A DNA stretch of 64,000 bases from Acestrorhynchus altus (taxonomy: Eukaryota; Chordata; Actinopteri; Characiformes; Acestrorhynchidae): NCBI GenBank assembly GCA_034509495.1, contig CM067513.1, forward strand, positions 19,967,819 to 20,031,818, given 5' to 3'. Below are positions 24,401 through 37,677 of the stretch, in pieces. Below the pieces are notes generated by a model. That model had not been told where the DNA came from. It worked only from the letters and a program-made list of their open reading frames with translations, and did not search any database. Each line of letters begins with the position of its first letter. Positions within the stretch are counted from its first letter, which is position 1. A program made the translations under genes and the position numbers.

Positions 24401-27207
24401 CTTGGACTTTCCCAATGTACTGTTTGTGGGTTAAACCAATGACTGCTGTCAAAAATCTGAAAATCAGAAATCATAGAAAAGCTTCCAAAACAAATAAATA
24501 AATAAATAAAATAAAATATCAGATAAAGTTTGTTCTTCCAATATTTTGGATTTTGGACTCCTATAGAGTTCAGCATCTTTTTGGTGGTCACTAAGATCAC
24601 CAAAGCAGTGGTCAAATTTGATTAATTTGTTTTGAAAGTCACTACATCATCAAATGGGTCACTATTGATACGCAACTGAAACAAATGTTCTTGTGTGGTT
24701 TTTCCCTTGCACATGTAATCTGAGCCACGCAGGTTGTGTTCATTTCTGAGTACAGGAAAAAAGAATTGTCAGTGGTAATTAACTGTATGACAGATGACTG
24801 TAGATGTCATAGCACTATGGATTTCTTTTATTATTTTGTTGTGTAAAAAACAGTTATACAGTGTATCGAATCCACTGTCAAGCCAACTGAGTACATGAAC
24901 TAGATTATAATACACGAAACTGATACATCTCTGGAGACGTGAATAAAACAATAATTTTAGGCGTACATGGAAATTCAATGTTAACACAGTCATAGGCTTA
25001 GCAGTATCTCTAAATCAATACTGCAAAGCTCAGAAATCATCACTGTTGCTGAAAACCTGCTGGGTAGCTCTTACGGATACAATGAGAAAACAATGTGCCT
25101 GTAGCGTTTAGCAGATGCCAAAGTTATATTAAACCTTTAATGTCGTTTTGGCTGTCAGCATGGTATCTGTTCACCCCTTACTGTTTGTTTGATTTTGCTT
25201 AAAAATACTAAGACCTCGTAGGGTGGGGAGGGGTTACTGCCTCAGCTGGTTCATTTCAGCTTGACTGAATGCCCTTTGGACACTGTGCCGTTCCTTGCTC
25301 AGCACACATGCCTCTTTAGCCCTTTCTGCCCCAGTCTCCCTCTCTGAACCGTTCATGCTGATTAAAGCCTTAATAAGAACCATGCTCAGGGAATCAGTGA
25401 GGGGTCTATCCAGGAGAAAGGAGCAAGGCAGCACAGTGAGATAAAGTACTTCAAATCCCAGATATGGTTTGTCTTAAATGAGACATCAAGGCTATAAGCA
25501 CACATGTAGAACGTGGAATATATACAAATAGAAACATCTGTAAAATTTATTTCTGCACATAATACAAAATTAGTTTTGTAATTATATTGCTACATAATTG
25601 TGATACAGATATTAAGCTTTACAATCGAAACCTCCCCATGCAGAGATTCAAATACTGTCATAAACACAATATGAACCCAAACCTCATGATCATAAACACA
25701 CTGTATTGTATTGTATTGTATTTGTTTTATATATATTTTTTGCTAACAGATTTATTTTCTATATTTTGTATGTGCAGCTTTGTCTGCATCTTCACTTTGT
25801 CTAATTACTGCTCTCTATCTATCAGGATTATCAATTGCTTTGTACCTTGCAACATAACCCTGACATACTCATGTAATTAACCGTGCTATCGAAGTTGTCA
25901 CATGTTGTCACTTGTTGTCACTTGTTGTCATAATAGATTGTATCCCTTTTTTTAACATCTTTACCAATAATTATCACTAAAGATGCTACAATGTTAAATA
26001 ACTGAAGTCATGCTATGATGATTTAATACTGTTATATAATGACAAATTATATTTAATGACATCAAACGTTACAGTGAACTAAGCCATGTGCCTTGTCAAG
26101 TGTTGGCCACTTTGAGGCTGTTAATAAAATGCAAAAGAAAACAAAACAAAAAAACAACAACCCAAAACATTTCAAATAGACCTCTTGCTTGCTGTTCATT
26201 CAATTATCGAATCTTTAACACGCTGTTTCACTATGTCACTCAATGGGTTAGTGGACCATAAATCAAAAGTCCGACTTGCCACTGCTCAGATTATTTGCAA
26301 TTGGGTTCAGAAAGAGAAGAAAGTGCTCACTGCACGAAGTTTGTTTGTGGCAATTAAAGGCAAATATTGTAATTTTTCAAAGACCTATTTGATTTAGGTT
26401 AGCTGATTTAAATTATAATCACAAAAACATGTATTGATACAGCAATAATGTGACACTTTTAAAGGGCACACTTCTGCAATTTCAGTATGGGGAAATATAA
26501 TGATAGTGATTAATAAACCATAGGCTGTACAAACTCAGAGCAAAGTGTAGCCTCTCCTAGTTAACATCTTTGCTTTTTTCCCCCAGAGGAGTCTGGAATC
26601 TGCTTGTGCATGCATGACCTGTAAAAAGCCTCATATATCTTTCAACACAGCATGTCAATTATAAACCTTCACACATTCACTGCTGTACCGTAGTCACCTT
26701 TAACTGTGAAGATTGCAGCTTTTGTGTTCAAAGCATATGATTCACAGTGTTATTATGGTATATAAACACTAGAGCATGAGTCAGTTGTGCTATGGTTGTA
26801 ATTTATGTACTGAATTCTAAAGTTAGGTGTTTTATTTTGTACGTGCTTTGTAAGTGTGTTTTCTTAAGGTTGCCCGATTTGAGGTCTGCTTTATACACAG
26901 CAGAAAAACAAACCTACCTTATTGACTCTGTAGGGCAGCTGGCGAGGGAGCGTGAGGAAAGGTGCAGCTTTGACCGGAGATTGAGTGTGAATGGGCAGAG
27001 GCCTGTGGGGTGGCACAGGTGGCAGGGCCTGCACACCAGTAGCAATGCCCACACCCAGAGTGATGGGCATGGGGTGGCTGATGTGAAGGGGCTGACACTG
27101 AGCAGGGCACTGGGGTAACCGCCGCAAACTGAGAGAGTGGAAGTTTGGAGGTGGAAGAAGAGGCTCAGCACTGAGATGTGAAGGCTAAAGAGAGAGAGAG
27201 AGAGAGC

Positions 27208-27257
<50 letters not shown>

Positions 27258-27470
27258 GTGAGAGAGAGAGTGAGTATGTGTGGAATTGAGAGAGAGAGCA
27301 AGAGAGCAAACCAAACAAATGTATGGAGCCCCCAGTAAAAGAGGTCCCAGACAACAGAAGTCAAGCTGAGAAGTTTCCATACACAACAAGATACATATAT
27401 ATCTACTGCTTGAGCAGGCTCCCTCAAAGCTATCAATTCAAACACATCTTTGTAAAAACTGTCCTCATGT

Positions 27471-27502
<32 letters not shown>

Positions 27503-30500
27503 ACCTTCCTATACAAGGCAATGTCTTCATTATCAACAGAAACTATTTGAGCTTTATTATGAAGCCTGTTTGTGATCCACGCTGAAATTAAATAGAAACG
27601 CTTCTCCATTAGAGTCTGCCTTTCACCTATGATACAGACTTCGTTTAAATTCCTTCAGAGAAGGACTCCAAAGAAATCAATTATATGACTTGGCAGCATC
27701 TTGTTTTTGATGCCTGTACTGAATTACTTTGGATGGACACAGTCATTTCTCAGCGAGAGTTCTTACCACCCGGCCCTGAGAACAATGCATTTCTATTGAA
27801 TTACAGCGCTGTATGGTATTGCTGAAAGCCATCTTGATTGGCTTTATTGTGGACCTGTGTATGTTCCTGTGTGTGTGTGTGCATGTATATGTGTGTGTCC
27901 ATCAACGGCCCTCACATACCTTGTCTAACCTAAAGTTAGCAGCTCTGGATGGTGATTTGTGCAGGGGAGAGCCTCTGTATACTGGCTGCATCTGTCGAGG
28001 ACTGGGAGCTCTACTCCATCCCACTGATCTACACAAGAAGGAGAGACACTGTAAGCATATAGTATATGGTGGACGATATGGTGGTGTGTTCATTGTTGCA
28101 ACAAATTTATGTTCTGTGTATCATACACGGCATATGTTCTAGGAGCAACTGAACAACGAATCATTCTTAAATAGTTTACTTTGCAACTGTTTAATTAAAA
28201 TGGACCCATAGTACCACCTCATGCAGAATCTTCTGCCTGCTATAAATGTATGTAAATGAGGGAATAAGTGAGTGAATGAAGGAACATGTGACGGGAATTT
28301 GTATGAGTGGATATGTATGGAGATAATATTATAATATCATAATATCATAATGTTATAGTATATATGAGTGAAGGAGTATGTGAGAATGAGTAAGTGAATG
28401 AATATGTGACAGTATATGAATTGTATGTGAATGAGTAAGTACGAGTGAGTGAATGAGGATGAGAGAGTATACGGCGTTTTTGAGTGAATGAGTACGTGAG
28501 TGAATAAATGAGTGAGTATATGATTTAGTATGGAAGTATGATAGAAAGCTGAGTAAGAATGTGAGTGATTTAATATGTGAGAGTATGTGAATCAGTATTT
28601 GAGGGGATGAAGTGAGTATGAGTGATTGAATGGGTGTATAAATGAGTACATATGTGAGAATGCATGTGAGTGACATTATGAGTGAGTGAACGAGTCTGTG
28701 AGAATGATTAATATTCATGGTGAATGAGTTAATAGTTAGCTATGATATTGTCATGCAGAAAATATCAAAGGAGAGGTTGTATTATATCCATATTATCTTA
28801 CAGTCAGTCCACATTAGTAGGCACCCCTCAGTAAAACACATTGAGATCTTAGCCTTACCTGAGCTTCTGGATGGTGCTCTTCTTGTTGGCAAATAGAAGC
28901 TGGACCAGTGCCTTCCTCTTCAGACACACAAGCAGGCCAGCAGCCAGCAGACACAGCACAGTGACCAGCAGGCCCATGGCGATGGCCCGGCTGTCAGCTG
29001 ACGTCACATAGGACAACACGCACATTAATACACATACACGCACATCTAATGCACGGCACAACACAGCACGGCACAGAGGGAGGGAACACAAAGAGAGCAG
29101 CCTGTCAAAGCATGTTCAAAGCCCATCCACAATTGCTCAGAATCACCTCACTGCTTTGAACACCATCGTTCTAACTAACAGGTGGAATCTGAATGGAGAT
29201 GAATAGCACATTGTGCTACTAGAGGATTTGTCAGAAATTGGGACAAAGGCTGGCTTTGTTATTTGGCAGGAACTTGTTCATGAATTGGCTGGTCTTTTGA
29301 ATGTATAAGGGTTTGGAAAGTAAAAGCAGGAAAGTGAACAATGTCTTTGCATTTTATCAATAAAATGCATTTTCAGCCATGTGCACACACCTGTTTTGTT
29401 TCCTGTCATTATCTCATATGACATACTAAGATGGATAATCTGCAGAACATCCAAATGATCCAAAATATTTAGATTAACCTGAATTTCTGTGTATTCTAAT
29501 TCTGGGTATTTGTTGGAATGGAGTCGTATGGAGAGAACTCAGGAACCTATGTGCAAAGAGTGATGAACATAATACAGAAACACATTGCAAAAGTGTGAGC
29601 TCCACTCACGAACTACGATTACTCAACCCAGTTAGGACTCCCCCCCCCACATACGATGTTCACAACACTAGGAGAGTGAAGACAAGCACATGCCTCTCCT
29701 GATACACGTGAAGCCAGCCACCACCTCTTTTTGAACTGCCGCCGTAACGTCACTGCTGGGAGCCAATGCTCCAATACAATGGCTAACAGATGCCTGTGTA
29801 GACCAGCATCACACTGGGTGTAGTGTGGGGCAAGATCACAATCTAGGTAAAGGTAAAGATGCACATAGAGCCACTGTGCTTGCACACAGGGAAATCTGTC
29901 ATTAACATTTAACCCATTCACACACAGTGAAACACACCCATACACACTAATGAATTCGCACACTAAGGGGCAGTGAGCACACATTCCCAGAGCGGTGGGC
30001 AGCTCTATCCATGGTGCTTGGGGAGCAGCTGGAGAGTTAAGTGCCTTGCTTAAGGGCATTTCAGTCATACCCTGCCAGTACTCAGACACAGCATGGACAA
30101 TATTGCTCTAGGCTCCAGGGATTCAAACCTGTGATCCTTGCAACTCAGAGTATAGTTTTTTCTATGGAAAGGTTAGGATTAAGCTTTGAATGTTTAAATG
30201 ATTATTTTTGTTTGCAATTTACAACTAAATACACTACAGGGTATACCAACTACCTCAGGGGGCACAATACTAGGTAGAACAAACTGTAACTTCCATGATT
30301 GTTCAAATAAATGACCAAAACATTATACATGTGGTATATTGGATGTTTTTTTTCTGGTGTACTGTGATGACCAAATTGTGACTTCATATAGTGTGTATAT
30401 AATGTGACTGTTATACATTTAGTATGTACATTTCCTTAAAAGTGTTCTGATCTTCATGCGAGTAATAGTAAAAAACATTAAAAAATATAAAAGAGCACAA

Positions 30501-33500
30501 CACATTTTACCCAGAACTTGCCACTTTGCCTCGCCACATCCTATTCATCTGCATACAAAAATGTCAAACACACCCACACGCAGTGAGCCGATAGATCTGG
30601 CATGGTGAAGTGTGTTGAAGAAAGTGCAAGTGGACTTGTATAGTTATCTCAAACATCTTTGCTTTGTGTCCAAGTTTACATCGTTTTGCTGTAGTTACAC
30701 AGATAATGTAGGAAAGCTCTAAACTCTGAAGCTCTAAATATTTTATTTTGAAATAACACAGACATAATGATCTTAAATGACATTGCAGATACTACATCAA
30801 TCAAGGATAACATCCTTGTTTTTACTCTCACTGTCTCAACTCCACTTACCATACTTTGTACTATGTAGTTCTATTATTACAGACTGTAGTTAATCTGTTT
30901 CTCTGCATCCTTTGTTATTCGACTTTCAATGGTCAGGACTCTGCAGGACATTGATGGCGTGACAGAGCTGCTGGAGTGTTCAAACACTTTGTCCACTCTA
31001 TTAGACACTCCTACCTAGTTGCTCCACCTTGCAGATGTAAAATCAGAGACAGTGTAATTGCGGAGCTGATAATGAACAACCACCCAAATAATACCTGCTC
31101 TGTGCAAATCCCATCCTGACCATTGAAGAACAGGACGAAACATGGTCAGAGGCATCGAGTGCAGCAACAAGGTCGGTGTATAATGTTTGATATCAATTGC
31201 CACAAAAAAATCTTAAAGTTCACAATAAGGACAGTGTGACTGCTAAACTAATGGAAATAAATTATCATGACAATGCATGACAGAATATGCCATCTTCCAT
31301 AACACGTTTATGACACATTTACGGCAAAGTTATGTAGCAAGTGTTACTCAATTTGCATATTCTGCTATTTCATTATTTAGTTATGTTCAAAATGTATTTC
31401 TTAGCTAACCTATGGCTTTGGGTTTCAAGATCACCACTTAGCTGTATTAAAAGGAAACTCTTTACATCAGGACAGACATGGGTGATTCAGTATACTTCAG
31501 TTAAGAGGGAATTCTTCTAATCTTTTCTTTTCAAAATCTATTAGGTCCCCGATTTTCCAATTCCACCTACTAGCATGGACTCATCACATGATTCCATATG
31601 ATTGACCATCACTAATGACAATGATAGAAAGCAGCACGCATTTGTACAAAAATTCAGATCATTTTGAAGTTCATGCAGAGCATGACACTCAATCTTCCAC
31701 ATTGGTTATTAAAAACAGTCAGTCGTCAACCAACAAAATTGCAGGCCTAAAGACATATTATTTTCAAAATCACAGTCAAATGAATGTTACAAGCAGCCTG
31801 GTAATTTAAACAGGTAAGCACAGTGGTGGTCTGATTTCCACATCACATTTCTCATTATGTGCAGGAGCTGCCAACCTGGTCTGGAGCATGAATCTCCTTT
31901 AATAAGAGAACAATTCTTAAACCATTTTTTTCTGTGTATTTCTGTATTTCTGTCTATTTCTGTGTTGTTTTACTTTATTTGCAGAACCATATATTGCAAA
32001 TTATGGGTGATGGACAAAAAGGCACTGGGCGAAACTCATTAAAGATCTTTAGGCATTAGAACACAAGAGGGAGTGTGCTATTGTGAAATAACAGCACAGG
32101 TGTGATGAAGCATGATAATAACACCCTTCAGTATTCTATTGCCTTTATACAACAGTTCAGATAATAAAGCAATACATTACTAAACTGAGCATTGAACATT
32201 AAGTTTAATATGTTTGAATATTAACACATCCTTCTACCAAATTGTAGTTCCTTAATTAGCAGCTGGTAGCTACCTCACAGTTTTCAAGAAAAAAAAAACA
32301 AAACTATCTTGCCACAGCAGCACAGTTCGAACACTTCTCAACCAAACAGCTTATGCAGCCAGAACTAACTGTTGTTTAAAATTCATGAAATAATGTTAGC
32401 TCCTCTGTATATATGAAGGAGCGCAGTTTTGACTGTATCAACACATTCAGATATATGATGACAGGAAACCAGAATTTCCAATCATAAGCAGAAACTCCAG
32501 TGTCAGAAACTACATGAAGAATCAAAAGCGAAGGTTTACAATCACAGTGTAGCTGTTAATGTACTGAGGTTTTGGACAAATTATTTTAGATGGTGTGCTG
32601 TCAGTGCAGTTGTCTGTTACTGTACCTGCCAATCTCATTGGTCCACTGTCTACACTGCCACCAAATCCTGCCTTCTCACAGAATGGGGGCGCCCAGTGAG
32701 CTTCACAGTGGCAGTTCTTCTTATTGTTACACACCTGCAAATATAGAGCAGTTTTTGTTTTTAGTTAATATTCCAAACAGAGTATCATCTCTCCATTAGT
32801 GTCCAATCTGAGTGAAACTAATACTGATTTTAAGGAGCTAAATATGTAGTAACTGATATCATCAGCCAGTGCAATGTTTTGTGTAACAGAATGTTACCAG
32901 ACTAAAAGGCTTTGGATATGATTTGCATGTTTTGGTTTAAATCACAGTAGTAATGTCAGCAATCATTTACTAAATGTTTTGCAGTGACAGATTGACATGG
33001 TATTTTATATCTTATATTAACCTCTATATTCCTTTACGTTAACCAAATCTAAAATTACCTGAATAAAATACACACTATACGGACAAAAGTACTGCTCATT
33101 CATTGTTTTTTCCCCAAAATCAGGGGCATTAAAATAATGTCCTGCTTTTGCTGGTGCAACTGTCTCTGTGCAACTTTTGAGTGAAAGCTTTTTTCTTGAT
33201 TTTGGAACATTGTTGTGAGGTTTTATGGTGATCCTAACAGCAACAGGATCATTAGTGATGTCAAAATGCTGTATCATCACCAATTCACCTCATCCCAAAA
33301 GTACGGGACGGAGTACTTTTGAGAGTACTTTTGAGAGACTGCAGTTCCACTGCTCCACAGCATTCGGCATGATGCCAATAGGTTCATGTTTACCTGCTCC
33401 TGTTCTATTGGTAGTAATTCTCTACAGGGACTAGATAAGCTGTTTGTGTCCATTTGCAGATCTGTATCAGCAATGGCTATAACTTACCCTTTAGAACCCT

Positions 33501-34556
33501 TTAAGTAGGTTGATGCACTTTTATTCACCAAAATCATATTCATAGGATACAGTCACACATGTCAGATGTTTCAGAATATCTAGGTTACTCAAATGTGTCT
33601 TCATCTGATTTGTAGATATTAAGAGAATTTAAATATTATCATGAATTTGACCATATTTTCATCAAACATATACTTGTACCTGCATTTAGTTCACAGGACT
33701 AAAAACAATTTACAGTATTTTGAAATGAAAATGCAATAATTTTGATGAGTTGACAATTAAGCAGTCACTGATCTTGAAGAATAAAGCCTAGTAAATGGCA
33801 TGTAACTGCCCACATAGATTTCAAGCTCTAAGAGTTAAAGCAGCTGAATGCATTGAATATAGTGTACTTGCACTAGATGTTTTGGATGCCCTAAATATGT
33901 CACACGTTATAGTGCTTTGAAATTATTATAAAATATTATAAATAAACTGTTGCATATAAATGCAAAAAAAAAAAAATGTCTGAAGCGTCACCAAATCAAT
34001 GTGTTAGTTTTCATTAGATGTTAAGTCTGTACGTACTACAGACTGTGACCCACATATTCTATTTCCATCAACAAGTGCTTGAGTCAACCAAGGAATAAAT
34101 GTGTGAGGGTGTTCTTTTTGTAAGCTATAACCCCTGTGCTGTTCATTTTTGCGTGTTGCCCATGGAGACCGAACGATCTAGATTTTAGAATTCCGTACAT
34201 CTGCATGAGAGAAAGATGCAAATCAGCATTTTTGCCTGGAACGTGCGTTTGATGTGTGTTTTCAAAAGCCTCCTCCATTTATTTGGCTCTGCTGAAGAGG
34301 TTTGGGAGTGGCCAACATGATCATTTAAACAAAACAGACGCACACTCCCTCTGTCTCTGGATAGAGAGGGGAACCTGAGGGATTCAGAAAGTAATGGGTA
34401 TCAGCTGTGCATCTATGTGTATGTGTGTGTGTTTGTGTAGAAAGGGATTTGAGGGAGTTCAGTGGACCGGACACTCCTTGCCCTGAGCCACTGAGCCTCT
34501 GCTGTGGACCAAGGCAACCATCACACACCCACACAAACACACAAACACACACACAG

Positions 34557-34626
<70 letters not shown>

Positions 34627-36512
34627 TTTTATATTTTGTATGGATTTTTGGTCATACAGTTATACATTATATACATATACATACATTAATAAAATGTGAA
34701 GACAACAGAGTGACATTTATTAAATCCTGTGACAACCAAAGGGATTGAGTTGTGATACAAAGCAAACATTATTGCACAAAAAGGGTATAATGCCAAATAT
34801 TTCTGTGTGAAAATGTGCTATTTTTAAATCACACCTAATGAAAAAGCGTGGAGCATCGACAAGCTTCTGAAAGAAAATTTGCTTTACTAATATCAATTGT
34901 ACAATTGTACAATTAACATTGTATGCAATATTACATATTGTATGTAATATAGAGTAACAGGAACATAATTTTAGCAATTTTCATCAAAGAAATTTCGATG
35001 TCAGTTTCTCAAAATTATACCAGAAAGATCTAATAATTACTTTTTGACAGGAGGAGAAATAACAGTGTTACTGGGTTGAATGGGACTGAGGAACACCAAA
35101 CAATTATGGCAATATTTAGAAATATTTATATACTTTAAGAAAAATAAATCAGTTGGGGAAAAAGTCCACGAGTCAAAAGATTAAAATTTAAAGTAGAATA
35201 AATTCAAAAACTGTACCCAATATCTATTTTCAGCTTAACATTTAGATAACAAATTTAGACAACAGTAAAAATAAGATATTTTCAGATCTAATGTTGACTA
35301 ATGAGAGAGCAGTACATGAAATTGATGTACCATGATCCTCAAAAATTCCAAGTCCCACAAGCAAGTTTCGTAACAGCTTTGACTCCCAGCTAGCCCTCAT
35401 TAAAGCTAGCAATGTAGTGTTATATGGATTTAAGGGTGTGTTTAGGATCCTTATCCTGCTGGAGAAGTCACCCTCATCTTCAGCTTTTTTTTACAGATGG
35501 TGTGAAGTTTTATTTTTTCTTAGCAATTTCTTCAGAGAAAACATACATGAAGCTGGTGAAGCTGGATTTACACTATCAAGTCTAGCTCAGAGGTGCCAAA
35601 CATATGTGGGCTGGAACCAGACCAGTAAAGGTTCTAATCCAGCCTGCCAAGTAAGTATAGAATACATATTCTCTAAAAATATACTGAACAACGGACACAA
35701 ACTGACAAATAGGCACAAACTGATACTGACCAATAGGCACAGGAAGACAACAGCCCACAAAAGAACCAATCAGAATGTTTTTTTCAGGTATGGTGGCACA
35801 AAAGAGAGTCAAACCCAGAGGCAGAACAATCAGAATCTTCAGTTTGAGAGGGGCCTCAAAACACTCAAAACTGGAAGTCAAATTTCCATTTCAAAAACCA
35901 GTGATTGATTTCCTTATTTATAATGTCTTGGTTTAACCAATCAGAATATAATTTTTGGGAGAGAGGCAGGACAACAGAGAATCAACCCAGAAGTGGATTA
36001 ATTATATTACAGATCTGACAGAGGGTTTGTGTAGAGAGTTAGTCTTAGTCAGTCAGTGAGTCAGTCAGTCAGTCATTCAGTCAATCAGGGGTCAGATTAT
36101 CTTTTATCAGTCAGAGAACGTCATTTGTCTAATTTTTTTATTTGTTTCACTCTAAAATTGTACAAAACAAAAAAAATCTTTCTTTAAACTCTGCCCAGGT
36201 GGAGATCAGTTCATCATCCACGTCACTTAACTAATCACAGCAACAGTCATTGTAACCAAGGTTGCTCAAACTTTTGCATGCAAGGACTGTATGTATAACT
36301 GTATAAATCTAACCCTAAAACTCAAACATTAATCTCAGTAAACAAAAAACATGTTTATTATTCACATCATTAAATAAATGAATTGTGATTTTGCAAAACA
36401 AGCATTTTACTAAGTCAGGTCTGTTTGGTTTGCCCTGACATTGTAAGCTTTTCTGTGGTTTTCCAGCAAAGTCAGGATAATTTTGTCCTCAAAAAAGTCC
36501 TTGAAAAAGCAA

Positions 36513-36593
<81 letters not shown>

Positions 36594-37590
36594 ATATCTA
36601 AGGAGGAATTGCACTCATTAGTAAGCGGCAGCTTGACTGAGTGGGGCACTAGGCATAGGCAAACACACAAACACAAACGAAACACAAACACGAACAAGCA
36701 CTCCAACATCATTATACACCGGCACCCATCCCAAATCAACAGATGAGGGAGAGGAACAGGTCAAGATGAGCATTTGTTTTGTTTCAACTGTTGTGCTTCA
36801 ATTCTGCGAGGACCTGCCATCACACGTCAGTAATCTCAGACAATACTAATTCACAAACACAGACTGAATAAAAGACAAATAAAAAAGTTGCAGAACGGAA
36901 CTGGCATCCATGAATCTGACTCATCTGTCTGTTTATCAGTCTAGAGAGAAAAACAAGAATTCCTGAGAAGGCATTCGTTTTGTGGTGGTTTAGTTGAGGT
37001 GAATGGCTGTTTTGAGGAGAGGAATAAATAAAACAGACCCTTCAGGGCTGAATGTGGGGGTGAATATGAAATGACAGTGTAGGGGATATCTTGGCCAGTA
37101 CTGTTGGTGTTTGCATTTCTGTTCTTCGCTGGCAAATACTGCACATTCCTGAGTCAAAAGATGATGAATGGAGGTTTAAGTAGAACATAAATGAAGCTAT
37201 TAAATACAAGTGCTTTAACCTTGGTGGGGCAATGAAGACTGATCACAAAGGAGCGCAGCAGCTGCTGGAAGCCATCGGTGCAGCCGGTTACTAGGTTAGG
37301 GGCGTGCTTAGGGGAGGGGAGGGATAATTGAGAGTGCAGTATGACTCTGCGGCCTTATCTGCGAACCAAGAAGCAATAACATTAGGTCTAGCTCTGATCA
37401 TTATCAGAGCGGGACTAAACTGGAGCAGGCAGTGTACCTGCTGTGTTTGAAAGTCTTAATTTAGATTTCAGCCCAATTTGATCTTTTAGGGGGGATTAAA
37501 TACAAAATATGTTCATAAATTTGTCTTTTTTCCAAGCTATTCATGTATTGTATTGAGACTCAAGTAGTACAACATATTTTAATAATACAC

Positions 37591-37677
<87 letters not shown>

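Noticed and set aside
26914..27354. 146-residue minus frame with a long SLSLSL run
   Set aside because: The run is the (CT)n tract, and the frame differs from the spliced adam12 frame; it ends in TAA just before the donor.
27165..27496. Two further minus frames rich in SLSL
   Set aside because: They are other frames of the same CT/AC tracts.
28353..28718. 121-residue frame on the minus strand rich in Ser/His/Leu/Thr
   Set aside because: It is the translation of the degenerate GTGA/GAAT array, not a gene.
34407..34748. Long open frames made of CVCVCV or HTHTHT
   Set aside because: They are translations of CA/GT microsatellites; the same applies at 8049-8291, 36410-36746, 42429-42795, 56769-57079, 58385-58685, 60480-61220 and 62030-62300.
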